DNA from: Adiantum capillus-veneris
Taxonomy: Eukaryota; Streptophyta; Polypodiopsida; Polypodiales; Pteridaceae
DNA length: 64,000 nt
Assembly (NCBI GenBank): GCA_014529385.2
Contig: CM043959.1
Span: 10,442,809-10,506,808, forward strand
Direction: 5' to 3'
The position numbers and the translations under genes were made by a program. Shown piece after piece: positions 22,966 through 35,371 of the stretch (the first letter of the stretch is position 1; each line of letters starts with the position of its first letter). The notes below the pieces were generated by a model. It searched no databases. It was given only the letters and a program-made list of their open reading frames with translations, and had not been told where the DNA came from.

Positions 22966-24224
22966 TGTTGGGAGATGTTGTAGCAATGACCTAATCACAA
23001 CCCACACAAAACTATCAAATCCATGGATCGGAAACCCGGCTAGGGCATGGAAGCACGAGCATCGGATGCATATAAATAGAGGATTCAAGAGAATACCTCA
23101 CCAATGCAAGTAGAGATTAGCCATGTCAAGACTAAATCTAAACATACTCTAATCACCAATCAATCCACTTCTTCACACATCAAGTCCATCAAAGTCCGAC
23201 TTGCCAATCTTATGGAGTCACAAGAACACAATCAACACAAGCATCAATGATCAAGGCACACACTAATTGCATTGAAGTTGGCTTTCCCAATCTTCACATG
23301 CCAACCAAGTTACTCTAATCACATCACACACAAGTGGCATTTAGCTCAAGGCTCCCAAATCTTCACACTTAAGCACACAATTAGGCACAAACTCTAATGA
23401 CATGACCTCGGGGGGTTCACTATGTGTAAAACTACCATATCACGTGCATTCAAAACATGTTTGAAAAACCCCTTATTTATGAATTTTTTTGGCAATATAA
23501 TGTACCCTTTTCTTTTAAAATATGTAAGTTTTTTTCAAATTTGGAAAAATAATGTCCTTGTGTATGTATATTTCTATAAGTTTCAAGAACTTTAATTACC
23601 CTTCTGTTGAACTCACGTGATAGGTTACGTTTTTCTTAGGTGACCTCCTCGGGGACATGACCAAGAGTGCACACACACTACACTAATCAAGATAATTAGA
23701 GGATAAATCAACTAATTGAAATACTTATGGAAGAAGAGAGTTAAGATCAAAGCAAGAAGTACATACCTCTCTCAATTATAGAATAATGAAAGTGTAATAC
23801 TACCTCATGACATAATGAAATGTAGAGAAGATAAGAATAATGAGTAAGATAGGAATTAGATTAATGAAGCTTCTCTAATTACAATGGATTAGTCCTAGTC
23901 TCTTAAGCATGGACATTAAGCTCAAGGCTAGGCCATCCATAGAGTAACACTCAAGAGAGAGAGAGATCTCTCAAAAGTGGATCCTCAAGAGTGGATACTC
24001 AAGAATGAAGCCTCCTTGCATAAAGGCTTCCTTTTAAAGGCTTTCACCACAATCCCTTTTACTATGGGTTTAAGCTTGAGCCCTCTAACTAGCATATACA
24101 ACTTTAGAACTCCAAGTGAGTCCAAGACTTATACAAAGTGAGTTGGAAATATTATGCAAAACCATAGCATGTCTCCCGCTTGATGCATATTCAGTGTATC
24201 CTGTGTTAGCCGCTGCTGCTAACA
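22966..24224 (-). repeat. LTR of family G, minus orientation, complete
   Basis: On the minus strand it runs from TGTTAGCAGCAGCGGC (24224) to CCCAACA (22966). It is flanked by a polypurine tract on its upstream side and by a primer-binding site on its downstream side, so it has internal element sequence on both sides. ATATAAATAG near 23069-23078, on the plus strand, is antisense to the LTR. About 255 bp are a MITE plus its target duplication. Confidence 0.87.
23408..23653. mobile_element. MITE with 9-bp target duplication (246 bp)
   Basis: GACATGACC occurs on both sides (23399-23407 and 23654-23662). The ends form imperfect inverted repeats of about 40 bp, both closing on ATCACGTG. A 9-bp duplication points to Mutator-like elements; an 8-bp reading would fit hAT. 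The insertion is absent from the plus-orientation LTR at 22076-22946, which gives the empty-site comparison. Confidence 0.85.
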
Positions 24225-25689
24225 TTTCCCCCTTCCTAATTTGGCGCACGTCCTCGTGTGCTGGTGAAGCAAAACACAGTGACATGGTAGAAAGCAAGTC
24301 CATGGAAGAAATATTGAGGTGCAAAACATAAGAACAAGTAATGAGCATCAAAAGCCAACATGGATAAAAACATGAAGTACAATGAGCAATGTGAATTTTT
24401 TGCTTCTAAAATATGGGTGAATCATAGTCAAAAACTAAACAACATAAAGAAAAAAAACACTCAAACTATCGTGAAGATTAAACCACTTGAAATTTCAGTT
24501 TTATGCATGAAAAACAAGCATCAGTTAAGACCCTAAGCTAATGCAAGCTCATAGACCTACTAGCCTAAAAACTATGTAACCAATATTAATAAACCACTCA
24601 AGTCTATCACGTCTATGGCTATAAAAAAGCTCCTAATGTATTTGCACATTGTCACAGCTTTTTGAATCTCATGGAAGTTTTGTGTTTGTTCATTCATTGA
24701 AAAAAGTAAAGCACAATACAAGGCTACCACCCCAAGGCAAGTCTAGGTGCGACTCTTGGCTCCTTGAACCCTCAAGAAGGTGTTCCAAAAGCCTATTAGC
24801 CTACCAAGGTGACGACTAACCCCTATCAGCCCAGGGTATTGGTTTAGGGCCTTGACCAAGCGAGCCAAGGTGATTCCCGTTGCCTGCCAAATTCCAATAA
24901 GGCGCTAGGCCTCACAAGACACAACATAACATAGAAATTTTCTTTTCATGTGTCTAGTAGAATTTTTGCTACCGTTTCTTGACACTATTTGCTTCATTGT
25001 TTCATTTTTTAACACGTTTTTTATCGCTTCCAACATGAGATGCTAATGGCAATGGACTAAAGGACTAAAGCCTAATCATAGCCCTAGGTCATGTTAAAAA
25101 TGAATGGAGTAATAAAACTATCATTCAGAGTCTAGAACTAATAAGAAATGAACCTACATTAACCTAAGATCAATGCCAATTACCTATGATTAGCATACAT
25201 AAAACCTAATTTTTTGATGAGTTAATTTTCACAAAGCAAAGTGTTGAAACTTTAATATGCCTAGCTTTTTGAAAATGAAATAACCATAGCTTAGAAGCAA
25301 AAATTACTTATGCCAAGCATAGGGAATGATGAACAAAAGAGCAAAAATCAGGGAACAATTACACCTATTCCTTCTCTTTTGAGCATCCTTGAGCAAGCAT
25401 CCCCTTTGTGTAGAGAAGTCATTTGATCATTTTATTTGCAAAAGAACCTGATTTGAAGCTAAGTATAAACACAAGCTTCAAAGGCCTTTTATTGAAATCC
25501 AAAAACACACAAAAAACATTAATGAAAACCTAAAGCTAGGGTCTTGCATACCCGAATTTGCCAAAGGGAAGGAATCCAACGGAAAAAAATGCCTTTAGTT
25601 AAGCACATGATGCTCTTTGATAGCAAATTTATGCATACACATCAACAATGAGAGATACAATGCTTCTATATAAGCATCTACAATTTAAA

Positions 25690-26110
25690 GTCTCTCATGC
25701 ATGATTCAAAAGTCGATTAATTTCTAGCTCAAATGAAAGTGAAGATTTAAAGCAAGCCATGAGCTAGAAATAATGCAACTTTTGAATGAATTTGAAGCGG
25801 CTCTTAATAGCCAAATTTTACAATTTAAATCTTTTCAAAAAGTTGGCTAACAACTAGCTCAATTGAAGTTCTTACAATTTTTAGAGCAATCTATGAGCTA
25901 GAGATGAGTGCAACTTGACGAAATGAAAATGAATGGCTCTCAATAGCCAAATTTTGTACTTGAAAGCTCTTTAAAAACTTGAGTAAATACTATCTTGAAA
26001 TGAAAAATTTTAAACTTTTGACCAAGCTATGAGCTAGCATATATACAAATTTTAATCCAAACAATTGGAATGGCTCTAACTAGCCAAATTTTGCAACTTT
26101 TTGCAATGAT
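25690..26110. repeat. Tandem array, about 134-bp unit, three copies
   Basis: ATGAGCTAG recurs near 25759, 25893 and 26030, and GGCTCTNANTAGCCAAATTTT-like text recurs near 25800, 25934 and 26073. The copies are diverged. Each carries GGCT...AGCC, a small potential hairpin. Confidence 0.75.
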
Positions 26111-27569
26111 GACCCCTTCTTGGATCAATGAGAGTACACTTCTAACCACACCCCTTCAAAACAACTCAAATCATTAGTGCTATACATTCATATGGTCAAC
26201 CCAATACAAGCACTAAAAATCATGTTCAATGCTATCTCATGGCCATTCAAGAATCTCAACTTTAGTGCTATGCAAGGATTTTTCATTTTAGAGAAATCAC
26301 TAAAATGCACAGTCAATGTCAAGCCCATATTTTAGTGATCTCTTTTGGCTATCAAAAACAGGCTCAATTTTCCTGCTTTTTCCAATGATTTTTGCATACA
26401 TATCAGACACTAAAATACATAATCAATGCCAAGACCAAATTTTAAATCATATTCTCTATCAAGCATGTATGCATCATCAATGTAGCTCTCAAATGAGGCT
26501 TGCATGCATGGTGAAAAGAGTATTTCATTTAGTGCAATGAGGTGACAATCAAGGTGACACTCACCCAATGCATGAACCAGAAAGTTTGTGCAATGAGGTT
26601 CACTTATTCATATAAGTCTCTCAAAATCATAGCATACACTCGATGTGTGACTGTTTTCTTTCAGGTAGCAAGTATATTTCCATACATTGCATAACAGAAT
26701 CGTACCATTGGCTGATTTCCGTTCAAAATAGATCAATTCCTTAGTGCAATGAGAAGTTTCATATATTCACATCAAACACTAAAAACCCCTGAACTATTTC
26801 ATATTCCCATGAGTTCCATTCAAAGAAGTTTAATTCAATCAACAACAAGTGCACAAAACCAATGTCCCATGCTCTTAATTCATACAAATCAAGAGAAAGC
26901 GAGTACTCAATTGCAAAAAGTCAACTTTTAGTGCATGAAAAAGCTCATGATCCATCATATCTTGATTTTTTTTTTTGAATGCCACTAATGCAATACTTCG
27001 ATGAACTGTCGCAAAGGGCACAAAATTGATGCTTGTAATAAGCACATTTGACATACATAGCAATGAGAGAGAAAGTGTACGATGAAGTACAATTTTCATC
27101 TGTGTCTATCGGTAATCCAAGACCCAATTTGTAACATTGGCTAATTATCATTCAACAACAAATGCATTAAAACATTCTACTATTGACATAAACCACAAGC
27201 TGAACAATGACAAATATCTTCTTCATTGGCCGCGAGATTGGCCGTTCTTACTTTCGCGCTTCTTTGATTTTATTCATTATTTTTTTTCCAATTTCATCGG
27301 CCGGCCCAAGCTCATACAAGTCAAGGAGAACATTTGTTTAAAATTTTTGTTGTTTTGAAAAGGAGGAGGGTGAGAACCTCTCCTTCTCTTTGATTAAAAT
27401 AAAGAAACTTTTTTATTTTTCTTTTTCTAATGCTTCTGACTTCTTCTCATGGTGGGCTGCTGCAGTACTGCTCGCATGCGCCTGTGGGACGCGAGGCAGT
27501 CCATGCAAGTAGGGGTAGCAAAAGAGATGAGCAAGGAGCCTAGAAAACCAACACGCATGCATGCGCGCA

Positions 27570-27572
<3 letters not shown>

Positions 27573-27652
<80 letters not shown>
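27573..27652. repeat. Compound (GT)n(GA)n microsatellite
   Basis: About 45 bp GT then about 35 bp GA. The same compound pattern occurs at 11443-11518 in an unrelated context. Confidence 0.97.
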
Positions 27653-27655
<3 letters not shown>

Positions 27656-29257
27656 ATCCCAAGCCGGGCAAGTGGGTCCCGAACTGAGTGTGTGTGTGGT
27701 TGTTCTGAACTAGACTAGCTGCAGAAAACGGCTCAAGGTGTTTGGATAATTGCAAGCAGACAAGGATGGTCCATATGTTGTGCTGCAATGTGGTGATCAG
27801 AGCGAGGCTAATCATGGCTGTCGCGAGCGTGTGTGTGTGTGTTTGGGAAGGGTCCAAAGACCAATTAGTGGGTGGGGACCACAAGGTTGATAGCATGCAA
27901 TTAAGCCGGGATGGTGGGTGAAGGATAAGACCAACATATGCAAGGTATGTATTGCAGAGGAGGCCATGATGGCGTTCCATAGTTTTTAGACAAAAGTAAC
28001 GGCAGTTTTGGAGCAAGTAGGTCGATCATGGGTGTGTGTGTGTTGAGTGTGGTGTGGGGTCGGTGCCAAGCAAGCAGAGTGCATTTGCGGTACCATTTAT
28101 AGGCAGGCTGCAATGCATTGACTAAAAAGAGAATGGGGCCGAGGCGAAGCTGTAGGCCAGCGGCTGCAATCAAGGTGTTTTTGAAAAAAAAAAGTGTGAG
28201 CATATCCAGGCAATCAACGTGCATGTGTGTGTGAGTGTGGAGTCCCGCAGTGAGGTGAATATGTGAGCAAGCTACTTGCCTCATAAGTAGGTAAAAGGGG
28301 GATGGTTGCAAGTGGCAGGATTCAAAAAACATTTTTATAAAAATCCTCCTCTTAAAGATGTGCCCACGGAGAGTGAAGATAGCATGGAGATGCACTTCAA
28401 ACACTCTTTCAAGATGAGGGAAATCTTCTCAACCATCCCGATCTTTCAAAAAAGGGCTGACTCAAGCTCATTCCATCACAATTTATGAGTGATAAATCAA
28501 AACATTGAATTCCACATATACTATGCACGAATCCTTTCATAATTGAAAATTTCAACTTGTTTGAACAATCGAAACACGATATCTTCCTTTGACGAAAAAT
28601 GGATTGGATGCATTAAATTCATGCACATTTTAATTCAGTTTTTCATTTATATTGCTTTAATTTGATGATTTCTTGAGCATTCGTGAGAGGTTATTCATGA
28701 AAAAATTTAACTTCTCAAATTTGAAAAAATTGAATCAATCTCAATTAATCAGGTGATGCATTCATGCTTCATTAATGCATAAATTTCCTCTCTAATTCAT
28801 CCCACTTTATAATCATTGCAACATAAGTTACTCATTCAAATTCATCAAGCGTGAGTAGGCTTGTTGGTAGTCTTGCATGCCCACACACAAAACACATACA
28901 AGTTCACATCAAATAAGAAATCATAGCCTTTTCCCAAACCAATTTCAATCATAGTAAAATAAATTTTTGCATGGATACTCACTTTTGATTATGACATTAG
29001 AAATTGCATAATTCATTCAAATTTTTACCATATCCAATTGGCATACACATCAATGGTAATAAAATCATCCTCAATTGTATACAAAATTGAGTCATACCAA
29101 GTCATTTGATCATACGCACCAATCTTTTAGGCCTTTCAATCATCATAATTGGTAATTGATCCCAATTATTCATCCCCAATGTGGATATCAAATGCCATTG
29201 AGTAGACACACACACCCAAATTTATGCCAAAAATTTATGCACATAATCCATCAAATT

Positions 29258-29500
29258 TGTTACCATATACATGTGGTAGTGATGTGTGTGAACACACTAG
29301 AACCGCCGGGGCATTTTTTCCCTCTTTAGGAGGTTTTTTCCCCCAAGCATTGTATATACGCCCATCACTCTAGGGCCATCTATCTTTCCATTGCACACTA
29401 AGTAACATACTCTCTATTGTGTGCCTTGAGCTTCTTCATCTTCTCCAAGCTGTGTGTGTCTCTCTGCAACCCTAATTCTAACCATCGGTATCAGAGCAGG
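29258..29500 (+). repeat. copia-2 5' LTR and primer-binding site
   Basis: LTR from TGTTACCATATACATG to about 29484, matching the reverse complement of the copia-1 LTRs. The primer site follows as CGGTATCAGAGCAGG, one base off the initiator tRNA-Met site. Confidence 0.88.
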
Positions 29501-29846
29501 TTGCGTCCTCCCCGGCTCAGTCGCCAGCAGCTCCAGTACACACCTGCTCACTTTCTTCAATTTCAATAAGCTTTTGCAAGTATTCGCAAGTCAAAAAATA
29601 TTTCAGGAGAGCTCTTAGATCTCGGTCTGATTAGATTTTTGATTCGGGCTCATTTCGGCCTCCGTTTCCACTATAGGCAGGACTGCACGGGCAATTTCGT
29701 CATTTTGTGTAGAATTTCTGTCACTACCATTTTCTGCATAACATGTGCCTTATAGTCTTCTACGGTTTGCGCTATATAGCACGTGTTGTTCCTGCTCCAT
29801 TTCTCCTATTTTTGGGCAGTTTTCACATCAGGTGTAGCATTTACCA

Positions 29847-30760
29847 TGGTTGACAACAACAACACAGATGTGTTCAAGATGTTTGCTGCTGACAGGTTGG
29901 ATGGGGACAATTACCCTATGTGGGCTTATATGATGCAACACGTTCTTGTGTCAAAGGGCGTCTAGAATATTGTGCAAGGCATTGATGTACGTCCTGGTTC
30001 TGAGGATATAAGTGATGTTGAGGATGTTGCAAGTCTTGCTGCAAGGATTGCTGCTATTAGTGTTGTTTTGCCTATGAAAGAACAAGCTCGTTAAGATGTA
30101 AACGATGCGCAGGCTCATGCATTGATTGCGTTGTCTGTGACGCACACCATTGTTCCTCACATCCGTTCAGCAAAATTTGCAAAACAAGCTTGGGATATTT
30201 TGGCTGGTCTTTATGCAAGTCGCAATGAGGCTAAAATTGCTTTGCTGCGTAAAAAGCATTAGTCGAAGATTATGCATGAGGAACATGATATGGACACTTT
30301 TCTTGCTAGTGTCAAGGATGTCAATGAGCAACTTATTTCTACAGGTGAAGTCATTTCAGACAGTTCCCTTGTGTAGACTCTTCTTGATGCCTTACCAAAT
30401 TCTTACCATACTTTTGCTAGTACTTGGAGGCTTATGACCCAAGGAAATCCAGAAGTTGTCAAGTCTGATGCATTATGCACATTGCTATTGCAAGAGTCAC
30501 TTTCTAGAAAAAACAGGACTAGAAAGCGTGCAGTTGAACAGGCTTTTATTGCTTCTGAAATAAAGGGTGGTAATAGAAATGCAACCACTTCTTATGGTTC
30601 TGTTGCGAGTGGCAAAACTTCTGTTCCCAATGCTTCTGCTGGCAGCACATCGTCTGTAAATTCTGGTGATAAGGGGAAAAAAAAATCATTGCCATTATTG
30701 TAGAGCTAATGATCACTTGATCAAGTCGTGTCCTAAGTTGAAGGCCAAAGAGGCTAAGAA
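29847..30760 (+). pseudogene. copia-2 gag remnant
   Basis: Starts with Met at 29847, reading MVDNNNTDVFKMFAADRLDG and NYPMWAYMMQHVL. In-frame stops occur near 29963, 30092, 30260 and 30375. The block LCTLLLQESLSRKNRTRKRA is readable near 30476-30535. The zinc knuckle CHYCRANDHLIKSC lies near 30692-30733 after a frameshift at an A-run (30677-30686), with all four ligands present. The first stops are the ones expected from C-to-T change at CGA/CAG codons. Confidence 0.9.
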
Positions 30761-30764
30761 GAAA

Positions 30765-32206
30765 GAGGGTGCTTCCACTGCAAATGCTGGTTTTACTACA
30801 AATGCAACCATTGTTGAGTCTTTTGTGAAAGGAGACTGTGTTGCTGATGTTGACACAAAATGGGCTTTTAGTGCAGAGTGCACTTACAATCCTGCTGTCC
30901 ATGATGCATGCTTGTCAGTTTTGCTGCAGATTCACATGTGTGGTATTTCGATAGCGGTGCTACAAAGTACATTACCTCACATCGTGAATTGTTTGCCTCT
31001 CTCGAGTTTGTCCCTCATGGAAATTCAGTCACTTGTGCCATCAATGCCTCTTATCTGGTTCAAGGTTTTTGAAAGATTGTGCTCAATGCTGCAAATGGCA
31101 GTTCCTTCACACTTGTTGATGCACTTTATGTACCTGGGATCAAGAAGAATCTCTTGTCTGTATCCGCACTTTCTAGACTTGGACTTGTAGTCAAATTTGT
31201 GGATGACAGATGCAAAACTTTGGCATGCACGTTTTGGTCATCTGAATTTTGTCAGTTTGCTACGTTTGCAGAAATTTGATATGGTTGCTTTTTTGCCACC
31301 TCTTGAAGCACTGGTCAAACATGTTTGTGAAAGCTGTATTTTGGGTAAGATGCAGCGTTCTAAGTTTCCAAAGGATGGTTCAATTCGGGACACATGTAGG
31401 TTGCAGCTTGTGCATAGTGATGTTTGTGGGCCCACGCAAACTCCATCCTTGGGAAATTACCATTACTTCGTGACTTTTATTTATGATTACTCCAGCCTTG
31501 CATGGGTATTTCCTCTTAAAGGAAAGTCATAAGTTCTTATGTGCTTCAAACAATTTCTGGCTATGGCTGAAAATGTCTCGAAATGCACTATGGGCACCCT
31601 CCGTTCCGATCGAGGGGGCGAGTATACGTCTCATGAATTCAATGCATTTCTGGCTAGTCGTGGGATAAAACACCAATGTATAGTGCCTTATACACCTTAG
31701 CAAAATGGTGTTGCTAAGAGGAAAAACAGGTCACTTACGGAAATGGCACGATGTATGGTCAAAAGTCAAGCTTTTCCGCATTCTTTTTGGCTTGAGGCCA
31801 TCATGTGTGCCACTTATGAACTAAACAAGTGTCCTACAAAAGATTTGCAGTCTATTACTACATATGAAGCATGGCATGATAGAAAGACTTCTATTGAGCA
31901 CATGCGTGTTTTTGGCTATTTGGCATATGCTTTGGTGCCACAAACACAACACAGAAAATTGGATGATAAGGCTGTCAAATGTATTTTTGCTGGTTATAGT
32001 GCTGAAAGCAAAGGTTATAGGTTGTATCATGCGCAAAAAAAACGTATTTTGGTTTCACGGGATGTAGTGTTTGTGGAAGATTCTGTTCAGCCCTTGTTGT
32101 CATGTACTAGAGACAATAATGTAAGCTCACATGACATTTATGACACTTTGTTGCCTCTTTTGAGTAGTGGAAATACGAATGTAAGTTCCTACGAGGTAAA
32201 TGTATA
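30765..32206 (+). pseudogene. copia-2 protease and integrase remnant
   Basis: Protease VWYFDSGATKYIT lies near 30937-30975 with D-S-G kept; a frame change precedes it. After VDDR (31199-31210) the text jumps straight to KLWHARFGHLNF, so about 140 bp present in copia-1 are deleted. The integrase finger ends HVCESCILGKM. The core shows LQLVHSDVCGPTQTPS near 31403, RSDRGGEYTSHEF near 31604 and VPYTP-stop-QNGVAKR near 31682, in broken frames. The C-terminal block 31743-32206 (EAWHDRKTSIEHMRVFGYLA, RDVVFVEDSVQ) is open. Confidence 0.9.
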
Positions 32207-33344
32207 GCCTATGGTGGTTTCTAAAAAGGTTACAGATCAGCCTATTATTGATGCAGATATACATGATGTACTTGATGAGGAAAGGGCTGAAAATGAGCAC
32301 AGGCTAGGGGTATTCCAAAATGGCTGGTGCACACTTTGCATGACAGTACATTGGATGCACCTTTGTCTAGTCGTACTCGTTTAGGCTCTCACCATGCATC
32401 TTATGCATCAGATTGTTATGCTTTGGCTGTGTCTAGCTTGCATGATGTTGAGGAGCCTCTGTCTTTTGATGAAGCACAAAATTTAGAAAATTGGATGGCT
32501 CCCATGCAATCAGAATATGATGCACTTATAGAAAATGACACATGGACTTTATGTGATTTGCCTCCTGGCAAAAGGCCATTGGTACGAAGTGGGTTTACAA
32601 GTTGAAACGCAAGCCGGATGGTGAGATCGATCACCATAAGGCTCCACTTGTTGCAAAGGGTTATGCACAACGAAAAGGCATATATTATGAAGAGACTTTT
32701 GCTCCCACTTGTCGTATGACTACTCTACATTTTCTATGTGCATTGGCAGCTCATTTTGGTTGGGATGTACATCAACCAAACATTGTTACTGCTTTCTTGA
32801 ATGATGACATATTTGAGGAAGTTTATGTAACACAGCCTCGCGGTTTTTTCATAAAAGGACAAGAGGACAAAGTGTGCATATGTAAGAAGGCTTTGTATGG
32901 GTTGAAGCAATCTCCTCGTGCTTGGTATGAGAAAGCTGACACTCAATTGGTCAAACGAGGCTTTTGTAACAGTCCAACAGAAAGCACATTGTATGTAAAG
33001 CGTGTGGGTGATGTACTTCTCATTGTGGTTCTTTATGTCGACGATTTATTGATCACTGGACCAAATGAGAGACATATTGCTGAATTTAAGGCTAATTTGA
33101 ATGCTACTTTCAAGATGAAAGATTTGGCACTGTTGCATCATTACTTGGGTATATAGTTTAAGCAATGTGATGGTGGTATTGCCTTGTGTCAGAAAAGTTA
33201 CATAGAGACATTGCTATGTAAGTTTGGACTTGAGGACCTATTGCCACTCCCATGGAAACAGGTTTGAAGTTGAGTCTACATGATGCTGGCGATCCTGCTG
33301 ATGTCACTCTTTACCAAACTGCTATTGGTTGCCTCATTTATGTA
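32207..33344 (+). pseudogene. copia-2 reverse transcriptase remnant, truncated
   Basis: After a decayed linker, RT reads NLENWMAPMQSEYDAL (near 32490), GYAQRKGIYYEETFAP, AFLNDDIFEEVYVTQPRGFF, ALYGLKQSPRAWYEKAD and VLYVDDLLITGPNE (near 33035), so the YVDD box is intact. The frame ends at a stop at 33154 (LLHHYLGI), followed by readable but frameshifted text to 33344. No RNase H Asp/Glu motif follows. Confidence 0.92.
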
Positions 33345-33527
33345 TACGGTTTCATAGGGGAGGAGGTCTCAACATTCGACCTAGCATGGAGTTTAGGCCA
33401 TGAGCTGGACTGCATCTAGAGGAACCTAGCGACTAGTGCTACCCCTGAATGGGTGTGATGGATGAAAGCAAACACGAGAAAAAAAGTAACATTGTAAAGG
33501 GTGAATATATGTGTACACCGCATTGCA

Positions 33528-33599
<72 letters not shown>

Positions 33600-34149
33600 A
33601 TATAGTGGAGGATGAAATAGAGTGCGCAGAGACACAAGACAATGACAATAAAGAATCTTTAAATGCCCCATCTAAATGAAGCAAGCAACCATGTATTAAT
33701 ACAATGAAAAAATTTGGGTATACCATAACATCAAAAGAAGTATAACAAAATAACTAATAGAGCACCGCACCCTGTGTAGGGATTGACTGGTCCACCCATC
33801 CACTTCTGCTCTACTACAATCAAAGAGAATTTCACTTCGCCGGGAGCGAGCCACAACACCTCCAACCTACCTGAGCAAGACAGAGATTGAGGCCGCTTCT
33901 ACTCCCTCCATGAACCCGAACTCTAAAAGGATCCCAAATACCAGCAATTGGTACGGTATCAACACCAACCATATCAGTTTAGGTGCCAGGACTCTTCGAT
34001 GCCCAACATTGGGTGTTTAGACAAATTCAAGGCAAGATCCCCGACGCATTAGCCATGTAGGTCATTCAACCCCCGAAGGACTAATCACCTAGCACAAAAG
34101 AAGAAGACCTAGGCAACACTCCCGATTCAGCAAAGCCCCAGGTCAATGA
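33345..34149. other. Unassigned sequence after the copia-2 breakpoint, with a GA tract
   Basis: A pure GA tract of about 67 bp lies at 33532-33598. Nothing else is coding or recognisable. The serine/leucine-rich and Arg-Glu-rich frames across the tract are artefacts. Confidence 0.6.
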
Positions 34150-35337
34150 CCCTTTTATCTAAGGCTAAGTGATGTAGGTGATCCTAGTCTTGTAGTAGCG
34201 ATGCATGCTTTAGAATTGATTAGGCTGTCAAATGGCTTCTTGCTTTGCCGCAAGAGAGCGGTGATGAGAGCTACGTAGAGGTTTTCACCACTAGAGCCTT
34301 CGGAGAGCACGTACACTGTGAAACGAGAGAGGAGATAGTAAGCAAGTAGAGAGAGAGTATTCTTCTTCTTATTCTTCTCGTCGTAAATGATAGAGAAGAC
34401 CTTATGGAGATGGTGATGAAGAGCTTGCACCACTCCGTATAATTGGTATGTATTGCTTTGCGGTAGTAGACGCAACTCACGGCCCTGAAAACTGAGCACC
34501 CCCTGCCAATTTATAGGCACTGTATCAAGCCAGAGTGATGCCCAAGGCACGCTACAAGTGCCCCCTCTCAGCCTAGATTAGCTGCAAACTTTTGGGAAAA
34601 GACTCTAGTCTTTTCTAAAAGCATGGCACAACTTATGGAAGTCAACTCTCCCACTTACCATTCAATTTTTATAGTAAAAATTGACTAACTAGCTAATATC
34701 CCTGCAACTAATGAAATCGTGACTAGACTATATCGCACCATGATGCCCGGACATAATTATGGCTTTCCCGTACTGCCCCATCATATTTACAATACTGCTT
34801 TTCTCTAGGTGGTCAATTTTTAAATTCAACGGAGACTAAAACTAATATTTCTATGTTTAGGTCCTCCTAGAAAGCACGTTGTTTTTCAAAAATGCCAAAA
34901 AGCACAAAAATCTAAAAATAGCATAAAAAGAAAAAAGTGAAACTTTTTAAAATTGAACCATGGGTTTCCCTTGTCTCATTGGAATAAGAAAGCGGATTCG
35001 TTTTTTAGCAAAAAGCACAAAAAATCATGAAAAGTGCTCGAAAAGCAGACTTTTACAAAATTGAACCATAGCTTCTCCGGAACTTGTATGTTAAGGATTC
35101 GGCCCTGCGTTTTGCAAAAAAGCACCTAAATGCATAAAAAATCTAAAAATAGCATATTGTCCCAAAATTGAACCAAACATCCGTTTGACCTACTGGAACA
35201 TGGAAACGACCTTGCTTTTCACTTTAGAACCTTATAAGATTGTCAAGCAAGCATTCTTAAATCAAAATCTGGCAAAACGAACATTGGTGTCTATTTTTCC
35301 TATTTTTAAAAGAGACCCAAAATTTGGGGATCTTACA
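34150..35337 (-). repeat. LTR-like sequence of family H, minus orientation, left end unresolved
   Basis: The right end, read on the minus strand, starts TGTAAGATCCCC. The same start and the same run of words (AGCACAAAAA...CTAAAAATAG, GAACCATGGGTTTCCCTTG, AAAGAGACCC) recur at 43560-44074. A minus-strand CCTATAAATTGG at 34516-34505 could be its TATA box. Confidence 0.6.
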
Positions 35338-35371
35338 ATCGCCATGTACTCAAGGCCAATGTTGCATGCTA

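Larger units (their letters stand above)
24225..29257 (-). other. Non-coding 3' internal region of a family G element (minus), extent uncertain
   Basis: TTTCCCCCTTCC at 24225-24236 is, on the minus strand, the polypurine tract GGAAGGGGGAAA before the LTR. The next 5 kb hold no recognisable polyprotein. They contain an array of about 134-bp units (25690-26110), many AT-rich words around ACTAAAA, and a GC-richer stretch near 27460-28320 with a GT/GA tract. How much belongs to one element is unknown. Tat-lineage elements often have long non-coding repeat-bearing regions before the 3' LTR, which would fit. Confidence 0.5.
29258..33344 (+). mobile_element. Ty1/copia element copia-2, 3'-truncated
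   Basis: 5' LTR, primer site, gag, protease, integrase and RT are all recognisable and run parallel to copia-1. Homology stops in the middle of the RT/RNase H boundary at about 33344 (after GGTTGCCTCATTTATGTATA), so RNase H and the 3' LTR are missing. Confidence 0.93.

Noticed and set aside
33416-33726. Overlapping Ser/Leu and Arg/Glu-rich frames on both strands
   Set aside because: Produced by the GA tract at 33532-33598, with no conserved flanks.
34155-34550. 131-aa minus-strand frame
   Set aside because: It overlaps the putative promoter/transcript start of the family H LTR and contains no known motif.
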